Source: an uncultured Veillonella sp.
GTDB taxonomy: Bacteria > Bacillota > Negativicutes > Veillonellales > Veillonellaceae
DNA length: 64,000 nt
Direction: 5' to 3'
Assembly (NCBI GenBank): GCA_900538355.1
Contig: UPXS01000012.1
Coordinates: 1-64,000, forward strand
The notes below the pieces were generated by a model that saw only the letters and a program-made list of their open reading frames with translations, ran no database searches and was not told the origin of the DNA. The position numbers were made by a program, and so were the translations under genes. Shown here one piece after another: positions 34,004-41,374 of this stretch (positions within the stretch are counted from its first letter, which is position 1; every line of letters begins with the position of its first letter).

Positions 34004-34036
34004 ACAAAAACACCTGCAGACATTGTCTGCAGGTGT
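34004..34036 (-). terminator. Intrinsic terminator after rpsI
   Basis: A near-perfect 13-bp inverted repeat (ACACCTGCAGACA and complement) followed by five T on the minus strand. Confidence 0.92.
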
Positions 34037-34056
34037 AATAACCTGTTGTCCAAATA

Positions 34057-34449
34057 TTAACGTTTGGAGAATTGGCTTGCTTTGCGGGCTTTTTTAAGAC
34101 CGTATTTTTTACGTTCTTTCATACGTGGGTCACGAGTCAAGAAGCCAGCTTTTTTCAAAGATTGACGAAGTTCGCCATCTACGTCCAATAACGCACGGGA
34201 GATACCGTGACGAATTGCACCAGCTTGACCGGAAGGACCGCCACCAGCTACAGTTGCGATTACATCGTATTGTTCAACTGTGTTAGTCAAATTCAAAGGT
34301 TGTTTTACGATCAATTCCAAAGTTTGGCGACCGAAATAATCATTAAGTTCACGTTTGTTAACAGTGATTTTACCTGTGCCCGGTACCAGACGAACTCTAG
34401 CAACGGAAGATTTTCTACGACCAGTGCCGTAATATTGTGCTACTGCCAT
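34057..34449 (-). CDS. rpsI: 30S ribosomal protein S9
   Basis: The 130-aa protein has the typical YYGTGRRKSSVARVRLVPG start, GGGPSGQAGAIRHGISRALL middle, and the basic C-terminal tail ending SKR that reaches the P-site tRNA. It follows rplM by 20 bases in the conserved rplM-rpsI pair. In many Firmicutes this pair follows truA; here it lies about 16 kb away from truA. Confidence 0.98.
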   Translation of the reverse strand: MAVAQYYGTGRRKSSVARVRLVPGTGKITVNKRELNDYFGRQTLELIVKQPLNLTNTVEQYDVIATVAGGGPSGQAGAIRHGISRALLDVDGELRQSLKKAGFLTRDPRMKERKKYGLKKARKASQFSKR

Positions 34450-34469
34450 TATATGTTCCTCCCTCTAGA

Positions 34470-34910
34470 TTATCGTACGGAAATTTCTAATACTTCTGGT
34501 TTTTGAGCTGCATGTGGATGCTCAGGACCAGCGTATACGTTTAATTTACGGTATTGTTGTGCACCCAATTTATTTTTTGGAAGCATACCACGAACTGCCA
34601 TTTCAACAACACGTTCAGGTTGTTTTTCAAGCATCATGGACAATTTAGTGAAACGGGAACCACCTGGGTAACCAGAGTGACGGAAGTATTCCTTTTGTTC
34701 CAATTTTTTACCAGTTACGCGAATTTTTTCTGCGTTTACAACGATCACATGGTCACCAGTGTCTACGTGTGGTGTGAAAGTTGGTTTATTTTTGCCCCGA
34801 AGAACTTTTGCAACTTCGGCAGCAAGGCGTCCTAAAGTTTTACCTTCAGCGTCAACAACATACCATTTCCGTTCGATTGTGTTCGGATTGGCCATAAATG
34901 TAGTTTTCAT
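34470..34910 (-). CDS. rplM: 50S ribosomal protein L13
   Basis: The 146-aa product begins MKTTFMANPNTIERKWYVVD, the family-typical start, and contains VINAEKIRVTGKK-like and RGMLPKNKLGAQQYRKLNVY blocks. AGGAGG precedes the ATG. A consensus promoter lies about 100 bases upstream, leaving a ~90-base leader in which autoregulation by L13 is conceivable; I did not identify a named leader motif. Confidence 0.98.
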   Translation of the reverse strand: MKTTFMANPNTIERKWYVVDAEGKTLGRLAAEVAKVLRGKNKPTFTPHVDTGDHVIVVNAEKIRVTGKKLEQKEYFRHSGYPGGSRFTKLSMMLEKQPERVVEMAVRGMLPKNKLGAQQYRKLNVYAGPEHPHAAQKPEVLEISVR

Positions 34911-35006
34911 GCTGCATATCCTCCTAATAACGTCATAATTCTACCAAAATCAGCTTGTCCTTTGCTTCCGGGGCTAATGGAAACACGACTAAAGCTTACT
35001 CAAAAT

Positions 35007-35035
35007 AGTATACAGATTTTATGGGTTTGTGTCAA
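35007..35035 (-). promoter_or_regulatory. Strong sigma-A promoter of rplM-rpsI
   Basis: Minus-strand TTGACA, 17-base spacer, TATACT: consensus -35 and near-consensus -10 about 100 bases before rplM. Confidence 0.85.
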
Positions 35036-35067
35036 TTAAAATTTAGTACTTATATGCTGTCATTAAA

Positions 35068-35445
35068 TTATTTTTTTAATATAGAATTACACTGCTGTAT
35101 TACATCATTCAATACGGTCTGATCAGTATTAAGAAGAAGTTTAGCCCAATTATCACGCCAACTGCCTCCTAATTGAGCTTTTACTTTTATATGACCATAT
35201 GAATTACATATAATATGGACATAATCATCCGAATCAGCATAAGCAATACGAACTTCTCCATCTAATGTTATATATATTAATTTGAGTCGACTTATTAATT
35301 CTCTAAATTCATTTACAGTATAAACAAAGGTACCACGACCGGAAAAGTCGCCGCTTTTAATGTATACACTAAAAGCGATACACTCATCTCGCGGCTCAAC
35401 ATAAGAGATATATTTTTCTTCTAACTCAACACGTATAAAATCCAT
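35068..35445 (-). CDS. Hypothetical protein (125 aa)
   Basis: A soluble, beta-rich, slightly acidic protein without signal or membrane segment (MDFIRVELEEKYISYVEP at the start). The size and pattern would fit an immunity-type or small regulatory protein, but I recognise no family. AGAGGAG precedes the ATG. It is divergent from the MFS gene and, like it, more AT-rich than the ribosomal genes on either side, which suggests an accessory insertion. Confidence 0.6.
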   Translation of the reverse strand: MDFIRVELEEKYISYVEPRDECIAFSVYIKSGDFSGRGTFVYTVNEFRELISRLKLIYITLDGEVRIAYADSDDYVHIICNSYGHIKVKAQLGGSWRDNWAKLLLNTDQTVLNDVIQQCNSILKK

Positions 35446-35510
35446 TAATCTCCTCTAAATAATAAAGTGAATAGTCCCCTTTATTATCTTTCATTAGCAG
35501 AAACATACTT

Positions 35511-35538
35511 ATATTACATATTACATATTACACATTAC
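35511..35538. repeat. Tandem 7-bp repeat (ATATTAC x3 plus ACATTAC)
   Basis: Four head-to-tail heptamers lie in the divergent intergenic region between 35068-35445 and the MFS gene. Such repeats can vary in copy number or bind a regulator. The rest of this 228-base gap is AT-rich with only the promoter noted next. Confidence 0.7.
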
Positions 35539-35612
35539 TTTATATTGTGCAGGAAATTTAAATATTTATATAGAATTATGAATGTATAACATCAAAATTG
35601 GTAAAAGTTTAA

Positions 35613-35641
35613 TTGAGATTTTGTAAAACAATACATATTAT
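35613..35641 (+). promoter_or_regulatory. Putative sigma-A promoter of the MFS gene
   Basis: TTGAGA, 17-base spacer, TATTAT, about 33 bases upstream of the MFS start. Confidence 0.65.
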
Positions 35642-35673
35642 ATCAGTACATCTATTATCTAGGAGATGATAGT

Positions 35674-36879
35674 ATGAATCTAGAAAACAAAAAATCATTT
35701 CTCTTAAATAGTGCTCTATTCTTTTCAACAATGGGAAGCACCGCAACAACACTAGGTTTTATAACATATATATTCAATACCACCCACAGTCCCTTTAATA
35801 CAGGGGCAGTTACAATAGCGACATTATTAGTTGGAATGTTATTAGGCCCATTTTTAGGGATACTAGTAAAAGAAAAAGGCTTAATGTGGTCTATGGTAGT
35901 TCCTGAAATAGTTTCAAGTTTAATATTATTAATTTTTGTTTTTATAGATAACCTATATCTAGTATATATCATAGCTTTTCTTATAGGTTTTAATAATAAA
36001 ATTTTAGGAATCGCTAGACTTTCTTTTGTACCTAATATTACAAATGATTTAGTCAAATTCAATGCACTGCTTCGGTCTATTAATCGTCTTGCTTTGATAA
36101 GTGGTTCCTTATTATTTAGCGTTATAATTAATTACTCTTTAACGCTAGTATTCGTTATTGATGCAATTACTTATATTATTTCAGCCTACCTACTTTATCG
36201 TTTAAATAAAAATGTAAGAATACAGTCACACTCAACTATCTCCAAAAAAACCATTAGAGAAAGCATATATGATCGCATTCAACTTTTATTAAAAGGATAT
36301 AAGTTATTATTCCTAAATAAAAAAATCAATTTTATAGTTTATTTGGGTATATTAGCCAGAATATTTTATATGTGTATACCTATTCTACTATTAATATTTA
36401 TTAAAGATATCTTACATTTAACTGATAGTCAGTATGGATATACGCAAACAATCTCTAGATTGGCATCATTCATTATTTTTGGACTTCTTGCTAAATATTT
36501 TACTATTAACTTAGCAACGAGTTTTAAAAAAGTTTTGTTCCCTCTTTTTATACTATATGGAGGAAGTATTTTTTGCATAGGCTATATAGAAACAATAGAG
36601 CAACTTTATATTCTATATAGTATATCTGAAATATTATTATTTACAGCCGTTGTTTTAGTTCATGCATATATACAATCTATTTTTTCACAAGAAGAGTTAA
36701 CATTGGCTAGCGGTTCTGTAAGTACAGGTTTCTCTATTGGATCAATATTATCAATAACTATATTTACAAACTTAGCAAATATATTACCGCTACATGATAT
36801 ATTTATTATATGTGGAATGGGGATAATTATAAGCGCAGTTATTATAATAGGCTATACTCGATTAAACCAAGAAAGATAG
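35674..36879 (+). CDS. MFS transporter (drug/macrolide-efflux-like)
   Basis: A 401-residue protein with about 12 hydrophobic segments and a basic central loop (about residues 180-210), as in major facilitator exporters of the MefA/bacteriocin-export type. The N-terminal GxLxxxxxxxG-like helix pattern and the loop FGLLAKYF-type segments are consistent, but no substrate can be inferred. It is strongly AT-rich and Ile/Leu-rich, on the opposite strand from nearly all neighbours, and lies between two ribosomal protein loci, which suggests horizontal acquisition. GGAG precedes the ATG by eight bases. Confidence 0.82.
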   Translation: MNLENKKSFLLNSALFFSTMGSTATTLGFITYIFNTTHSPFNTGAVTIATLLVGMLLGPFLGILVKEKGLMWSMVVPEIVSSLILLIFVFIDNLYLVYIIAFLIGFNNKILGIARLSFVPNITNDLVKFNALLRSINRLALISGSLLFSVIINYSLTLVFVIDAITYIISAYLLYRLNKNVRIQSHSTISKKTIRESIYDRIQLLLKGYKLLFLNKKINFIVYLGILARIFYMCIPILLLIFIKDILHLTDSQYGYTQTISRLASFIIFGLLAKYFTINLATSFKKVLFPLFILYGGSIFCIGYIETIEQLYILYSISEILLFTAVVLVHAYIQSIFSQEELTLASGSVSTGFSIGSILSITIFTNLANILPLHDIFIICGMGIIISAVIIIGYTRLNQER

Positions 36880-36935
36880 ATTTTATGATAATTATTTGAT
36901 TTACCCTTTTATAAATGATACACACATAATATATA

Positions 36936-36968
36936 AAAAATCCGCAGTGCGTTGCACTGCGGATTTTT
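36936..36968 (-). terminator. Bidirectional intrinsic terminator between MFS gene and rpsD
   Basis: A perfect 15-bp stem (AAAAATCCGCAGTGC and complement, loop of three) with T runs on both strands; it can serve both convergent genes. Confidence 0.92.
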
Positions 36969-36976
36969 GCGCCAAA

Positions 36977-37564
36977 TTATTTGGAGTACAATTCGACGAT
37001 AAGTGTTTCGTTAACTTCGATAGGAAGTTCTTCACGTTGAGGAAGACGAGTGAATGTAGCTTTGAAGCCTTCCAAGTCTTTTTCAATGTAAGGAAGTTCG
37101 AAAGAACGAAGTTCTTGGAAGTTAGTTTTGAACATTTCGTTGTCACGAGATGCTTCGCGTAATTCGATTACATCGCCTGGTTTGCAGGAGAAGGAAGGAA
37201 TGTCTACGCGACGACCGTTTACCAAGATGTGGCCATGGTTTACCATTTGACGAGCTTGACGAATGGAGTTACCGAAGCCGATGCGATATACAAGGTTATC
37301 AAGACGTTGTTCCAAAAGGATCAACATGTTTTGACCTGTAACACCTTGCATTTTTTTCGCTTTATCATAATAGCGTACGAACTGGCGTTCTAGCAAGTTA
37401 TAGTAAGCTTTAACTTTTTGTTTTTCTAATAATTGTGTGCCATACTCAGACATTTTTTTCTGACGTTGGTCTTTTTTGACGCGATTCAAGGCTTTTGCGT
37501 GACCGAATACGTTCACACCAAAGCGACGACAAAGTTTGAATCGAGCCTCTCTTCTCGTTGCCAT
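36977..37564 (-). CDS. rpsD: 30S ribosomal protein S4
   Basis: A 195-aa primary rRNA-binding protein. The S4 domain covers the segment RLDNLVYRIGFGNSIRQARQMVNHGHILVNGRR (shown by its first 20 residues RLDNLVYRIGFGNSIRQARQ). It lacks the zinc-cysteine cluster of C+ forms. It stands alone here, away from its common place between rpsK and rpoA, with its own strong promoter and terminator. Confidence 0.97.
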   Translation of the reverse strand: MATRREARFKLCRRFGVNVFGHAKALNRVKKDQRQKKMSEYGTQLLEKQKVKAYYNLLERQFVRYYDKAKKMQGVTGQNMLILLEQRLDNLVYRIGFGNSIRQARQMVNHGHILVNGRRVDIPSFSCKPGDVIELREASRDNEMFKTNFQELRSFELPYIEKDLEGFKATFTRLPQREELPIEVNETLIVELYSK

Positions 37565-37623
37565 GTGATTATCACCTCATAAGATTAATATAAACTTGTA
37601 CCTACACATAAAGGTACTCATGT

Positions 37624-37652
37624 ATAATATCATTTTCATTTACTTATGTCAA
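37624..37652 (-). promoter_or_regulatory. Strong sigma-A promoter of rpsD
   Basis: Minus-strand TTGACA, 17-base spacer, TATTAT. The ~55-base leader contains a small GTACC/GGTAC inverted repeat that could be part of S4 autoregulation. Confidence 0.8.
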
Positions 37653-37861
37653 TTATTGATAATGGTGAAAGTCATTGAAATAAGTGCATAATAGCGAAAT
37701 TATATTACACTTTTTTGCGATAATATTGCTCACTATATCGATTGTGCATGCTTCATCATATTTTATAGATTTAGATGAAAAAACAATTATAGTATGCTAC
37801 AATATTAGTAAGAAAGGTAATAGGTATCATTGGAGTTTTATGTCAATATTGGGGGAATACT

Positions 37862-38761
37862 ATGAAAGAGTTACCTACAATGCAAGAGCTACAAAGTTTT
37901 ATTACCTATAATAAAACAGGAAGCTTTACATTAGCTGCACAATCTATGAACATTACACAATCAGCTTTCAGCGCTCAAATGAAAAAATTAGAGCGTCTAG
38001 TTGGTGTGAAATTAATATCCCGCTCTACAAGAGGTAGCCGTTTGACGCCTGAAGGTGAATTATTCCTACCAGAAGCAGAGCAAGTTCTTGATACATTAGA
38101 ACGTGCTATTCAATCGATCCGTTTAGCCAGCAAGGTAGAACGTCCAATCTTAAATATTGGTGTATTGCGTAGTTTAGGGGACATTCGCCTTAACGGATAT
38201 GTATCCCACTTCTTCCAAAACCACCCTGAGTTCTCTGTCAGCATTTATGACATGGAAGAAGAAGAGTTGATGCTTGACTTACGCGAAAATCGTATTGACA
38301 TTGCCCTCCTCTACTTACCAAATAACAAGGATATGTCAGCATATGAATCTACGGCCCTTCGGGAGGACGAATTCGTATACTATGCACCAAATATCATCGA
38401 TAATATGGAAGTTGCTAGCTTGAAAGCAATTCAACAACAACCATTACTTATGTATCCACCTAAGTACTTTATGTATCGCACATTGAAAAATTATGTTGGT
38501 AACGGTCAACAAAATCTACACATTAGAGGTAGCCGCTTATCTAACCCATATACAATGATCGATTACTGTCAAAAAAATAAATCAGGCTGCATCGTAGCAC
38601 GCCAAATTCTAAATTCTTTAAATATCAATGATGGCTACATACCTTTAGAAAAACCATTTAAACTACAAGTGTGCTTCGCATTCAAGAAAAATAACTCTAA
38701 ATCGGAAACAATGCATACCTTCATGGATTATGTACACAGCGAATCACCAGCTCGTCTATAA
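37862..38761 (+). CDS. LysR-family transcriptional regulator
   Basis: Residues ~6-66 form the winged helix-turn-helix (LQSFITYNKTGSFTLAAQSM, then NITQSAFSAQMKKLERLVG and LISRSTRGSRLTPEG); residues ~90-299 are the periplasmic-binding-like effector domain. Length 299 aa is typical. It is preceded by GGGGGAA a few bases before the ATG. LysR proteins usually regulate a divergent neighbour, but the divergent gene here is rpsD, so the target is unclear; ynfA downstream is one possibility. Confidence 0.92.
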   Translation: MKELPTMQELQSFITYNKTGSFTLAAQSMNITQSAFSAQMKKLERLVGVKLISRSTRGSRLTPEGELFLPEAEQVLDTLERAIQSIRLASKVERPILNIGVLRSLGDIRLNGYVSHFFQNHPEFSVSIYDMEEEELMLDLRENRIDIALLYLPNNKDMSAYESTALREDEFVYYAPNIIDNMEVASLKAIQQQPLLMYPPKYFMYRTLKNYVGNGQQNLHIRGSRLSNPYTMIDYCQKNKSGCIVARQILNSLNINDGYIPLEKPFKLQVCFAFKKNNSKSETMHTFMDYVHSESPARL

Positions 38762-38769
38762 GAACGAAA

Positions 38770-38803
38770 TAAACCCCGTACACATATAAGTGTACGGGGT
38801 TTT
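38770..38803 (+). terminator. Intrinsic terminator after the LysR gene
   Basis: A 13-bp stem (AAACCCCGTACAC and complement) with a following TTTT. Confidence 0.88.
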
Positions 38804-38983
38804 AATTTTATTATATCCTCTATTAATATCTATATTTAACATTTTTATCTTTTAATATCTTTGTCTTTTAACATTCTTTTCTTTACCACTAGTAACGCTC
38901 CACCTTGGTCATTAAATAATTGCTCTCTACCGTAACAAGTTGTACAATAGAGAATAGATTTCAATTAATACTGTGAGGTTTCT

Positions 38984-39307
38984 ATGCTCTTATCTATTTT
39001 CTTCTTTATATTAGCCGGTTTAGCCGAAATTGGCGGTGGCTATTTAGTATGGCTTTATATGCGCGACGATAAAAGTCCTGTATATTTACTGGCTGGTGCC
39101 ATCATCTTATTTTTATATGGCCTTATCCCTACCTTCCAGCCAGAAGCAAGCTTCGGTAAGGTTTATGCAGCCTACGGCGGCGTATTTATTGCCCTTTCTA
39201 TCCTATGGGGCTGGCTCATCGATGGTTTACGACCAGATACATATGATATCATCGGCGGTCTCGTCTGCCTTGTAGGCGTTTATATCATCATGTACGCGCC
39301 GCGTTAA
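38984..39307 (+). CDS. ynfA: YnfA/UPF0060-family membrane protein
   Basis: A 107-residue, four-helix membrane protein with the family hallmark LAGLAEIGGGYLVWLYMR near the N-terminus and RPDTYDIIGGLVCLVGVYII at the end. It is distantly related to small multidrug resistance proteins; some relatives have been reported as efflux pumps, but its physiological role is uncertain. It lies downstream of the LysR gene on the same strand, separated by a terminator and a 180-base AT-rich gap in which I see no confident element. Confidence 0.9.
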   Translation: MLLSIFFFILAGLAEIGGGYLVWLYMRDDKSPVYLLAGAIILFLYGLIPTFQPEASFGKVYAAYGGVFIALSILWGWLIDGLRPDTYDIIGGLVCLVGVYIIMYAPR

Positions 39308-39327
39308 TAGCTATTGTGTTATATAAC

Positions 39328-39356
39328 AAAAAGCGGTTATCCAAAGATAACCGCTT
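39328..39356 (-). terminator. Intrinsic terminator of the tRNA operon (shared with ynfA)
   Basis: AAGCGGTTAT pairs with ATAACCGCTT around a six-base loop; the minus strand continues with five T. It lies between convergent ynfA and the tRNA array. Confidence 0.85.
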
Positions 39357-39360
39357 GCGT

Positions 39361-39436
<76 letters not shown>

Positions 39437-39439
39437 ATG

Positions 39440-39514
39440 TGGTGACCCGTCCGGGAATCGAACCCGGGATACCGCCGTGAAAGGGCGGTGTCTTAACCGC
39501 TTGACCAACGGGCC
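39440..39514 (-). tRNA. tRNA-Glu (TTC), copy 1
   Basis: Acceptor starts GGCCCGT; anticodon loop CTTTCAC with anticodon TTC; encoded CCA. 75 bases. Identical to 39757-39831. It is also the type of tRNA that feeds HemA. Confidence 0.97.
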
Positions 39515-39518
39515 AGAA

Positions 39519-39594
39519 TGGCTCCTCGAGTAGGACTCGAACCTACGACCGATCGGTTAACAGCCGATTGCTCTACCAACTGAGCTATCGAGGA
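39519..39594 (-). tRNA. tRNA-Asn (GTT), copy 1
   Basis: Acceptor TCCTCGA; anticodon loop CTGTTAA with anticodon GTT; encoded CCA. 76 bases. Identical to 39917-39992. Confidence 0.97.
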
Positions 39595-39599
39595 ATGTA

Positions 39600-39674
39600 T
39601 GGAGCGGGAAACGAGATTCGAACTCGCGACCCCCGCCTTGGCAAGGCGGTGCTCTACCGCTGAGCTATTCCCGC
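39600..39674 (-). tRNA. tRNA-Gly (GCC), copy 1
   Basis: Acceptor GCGGGAA; anticodon loop TTGCCAA with anticodon GCC; encoded CCA. 75 bases. Identical to 39998-40072. Confidence 0.97.
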
Positions 39675-39677
39675 ATG

Positions 39678-39753
<76 letters not shown>

Positions 39754-39756
39754 ATG

Positions 39757-39831
39757 TGGTGACCCGTCCGGGAATCGAACCCGGGATACCGCCGTGAAAG
39801 GGCGGTGTCTTAACCGCTTGACCAACGGGCC
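39757..39831 (-). tRNA. tRNA-Glu (TTC), copy 2
   Basis: Same sequence as 39440-39514, anticodon TTC, encoded CCA. Confidence 0.97.
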
Positions 39832-39835
39832 AAAA

Positions 39836-39911
39836 TGGTGACTCACCCGCGACTCGAACGCGGGACACCCTGATTAAAAGTCAGGTGCTCTGCCAACTGA
39901 GCTAGTGAGTC
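39836..39911 (-). tRNA. tRNA-Lys (TTT)
   Basis: Acceptor GACTCAC/GTGAGTC; anticodon loop CTTTTAA with anticodon TTT; encoded CCA. 76 bases. Present only in the second repeat unit, between Glu and Asn. Confidence 0.97.
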
Positions 39912-39916
39912 ATAAA

Positions 39917-39992
39917 TGGCTCCTCGAGTAGGACTCGAACCTACGACCGATCGGTTAACAGCCGATTGCTCTACCAACTGAGCTATCGAGGA
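39917..39992 (-). tRNA. tRNA-Asn (GTT), copy 2
   Basis: Same sequence as 39519-39594, anticodon GTT, encoded CCA. Confidence 0.97.
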
Positions 39993-39997
39993 ATGTA

Positions 39998-40072
39998 TGG
40001 AGCGGGAAACGAGATTCGAACTCGCGACCCCCGCCTTGGCAAGGCGGTGCTCTACCGCTGAGCTATTCCCGC
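39998..40072 (-). tRNA. tRNA-Gly (GCC), copy 2
   Basis: Same sequence as 39600-39674, anticodon GCC, encoded CCA. It is the first tRNA of the transcript. Confidence 0.97.
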
Positions 40073-40089
40073 ATACAGAACCGATAATT

Positions 40090-40119
40090 AATATAACATA
40101 ATCATCAATCTGTCGTCAA
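40090..40119 (-). promoter_or_regulatory. Promoter P2 of the tRNA operon
   Basis: Minus-strand TTGACG, 18-base spacer, TATATT, 18 bases before the first tRNA. Confidence 0.65.
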
Positions 40120-40151
40120 GAAGAATTTAAGTCTGTCCTGACTGCCCTATA

Positions 40152-40180
40152 ATAATATCAATTTACACATATAGTGTCAA
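40152..40180 (-). promoter_or_regulatory. Promoter P1 of the tRNA operon
   Basis: Minus-strand TTGACA, 17-base spacer, TATTAT, upstream of P2; the two form a tandem pair as expected for a stable-RNA operon. Confidence 0.7.
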
Positions 40181-40234
40181 TGGTTTTTCCATGAAATTCT
40201 CAGTTAATTTTGCATAATTGAGCATAAAACATAT

Positions 40235-40263
40235 AAAAAGAGGGATTTAATATTCCCTCTTTT
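40235..40263 (-). terminator. Intrinsic terminator after the CobT-like pair
   Basis: AAAGAGGGA pairs with TCCCTCTTT around an eight-base loop, followed by a minus-strand T run. Confidence 0.8.
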
Positions 40264-40270
40264 ATATAGA

Positions 40271-41374
40271 TTACTCTTTATTCTTTTGTCTACCTTTACC
40301 GGCACCATCTTCAGCTGCTTTTACTTCAGCTTCAACGAAGGTTTTCATATCATTTAACATATGCATGGATGCATTGATAATAGATAGACCCATGGTCGAA
40401 CCCAATGCTTCATCAATTTGTAAATTGTAGTGTAAGCATGGTTTTATTCCAAGGAATCGGCATTGTTCCTTATGAATTGGTTCCTCATAGGCAGCCGATG
40501 GGAATACATAGTCTTTTACCAATGGTTCAATGGTAACAGCAGCCAATACAGCAGCACCTGTTATAGCATTATCAAAAACGATAGCCATACGATGACTGGC
40601 AGCACCTAAAATAAAGCCTGTTAAAAATGCAATATCTAATCCGCCTGCAATATGAAGCAAATGCAATACCGCATCACGGCGCTCGCTTTCACTCAAAGCA
40701 GACCAATCATCAACAGCAATGTTAAAACGATCTACAAAGGAATGGATATGTGCAGCCCGTTGCTCTATGGTAGGACCACATTCGGTATGAACGAGAATGT
40801 CATCATAAGCGCAACCTGTAATAGTTGCTGTCGTTACAAGAGTGTCCAAGAAAGCTCGTTCACCCACATTACCAATAGCAACTACTTGCAATTCATCCTG
40901 ATGTAATTTGTCAGCATAGGTAAAGCCTAGTTCAAGGGATTCTTCTAATTCATCACGAGAAATAACAGGTTCTACACCAAAGAAGTGGGACCCCTTACGG
41001 ATAACCTTTTCGTCAATATTCGTCAAATCTGTTGTATCTTGCTCAAGACCTACATTTACAACATGTACATCTGCATTTAATTTAAATGCCGCTCCTTGTG
41101 TAGCCGTTCTACCTTCATTGAAACGTTTGATAGCAGCGTAGCTTTCACTACCATGCTGACTATTTTGAGGACCATCTACCAAGTGATCCGCCGCCACAAT
41201 GAGCACACCATGACGCAAGTGATTAGGTTTAGGATCTGCCAGAATACCGGCAAAACGTTCTGCTATTAACTCTAACGTAGCAAGACTATAAATAGGTTTT
41301 GTTAAATTATCAATACGTAATCGGCATGCTTCCATGGATGGTGCATGTAATGGTTCTATTGTGAAAGTTCTCAT
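40271..41374 (-). CDS. CobT-family phosphoribosyltransferase, second paralogue (ArsB-like subunit)
   Basis: A divergent homologue of nicotinate-nucleotide:dimethylbenzimidazole phosphoribosyltransferase (367 aa). It keeps the GVLIVAADHLVDG and GGLDIAFLTGFILGAASHRM equivalents of the CobT fold, and a Glu in the C-terminal region LQIDEALGSTMGLS. The start overlaps the upstream CobT-like gene by four bases (ATGA), so both are made together. Paired CobT homologues of this kind in Sporomusa and Veillonella (ArsAB) act as a heterodimer that attaches phenolic lower ligands to cobamides. Assignment of A versus B is by order only. The Lys-rich C-terminal tail is unusual. Confidence 0.82.
   Translation of the reverse strand: MRTFTIEPLHAPSMEACRLRIDNLTKPIYSLATLELIAERFAGILADPKPNHLRHGVLIVAADHLVDGPQNSQHGSESYAAIKRFNEGRTATQGAAFKLNADVHVVNVGLEQDTTDLTNIDEKVIRKGSHFFGVEPVISRDELEESLELGFTYADKLHQDELQVVAIGNVGERAFLDTLVTTATITGCAYDDILVHTECGPTIEQRAAHIHSFVDRFNIAVDDWSALSESERRDAVLHLLHIAGGLDIAFLTGFILGAASHRMAIVFDNAITGAAVLAAVTIEPLVKDYVFPSAAYEEPIHKEQCRFLGIKPCLHYNLQIDEALGSTMGLSIINASMHMLNDMKTFVEAEVKAAEDGAGKGRQKNKE

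Noticed and set aside
35655..36062. A 135-codon minus-strand frame opposite the MFS gene
   Set aside because: It mirrors the MFS coding sequence, which has its own promoter, ribosome-binding site and membrane-protein pattern.
36896..37162. Open frames on both strands around the rpsD 3' end and terminator
   Set aside because: They overlap rpsD and its terminator and have no ribosome-binding site or protein-like pattern.
37684..37911. A 75-codon plus-strand frame before the LysR gene
   Set aside because: It overlaps the well-supported LysR start in another frame and its second half is the LysR ribosome-binding region; probably chance.
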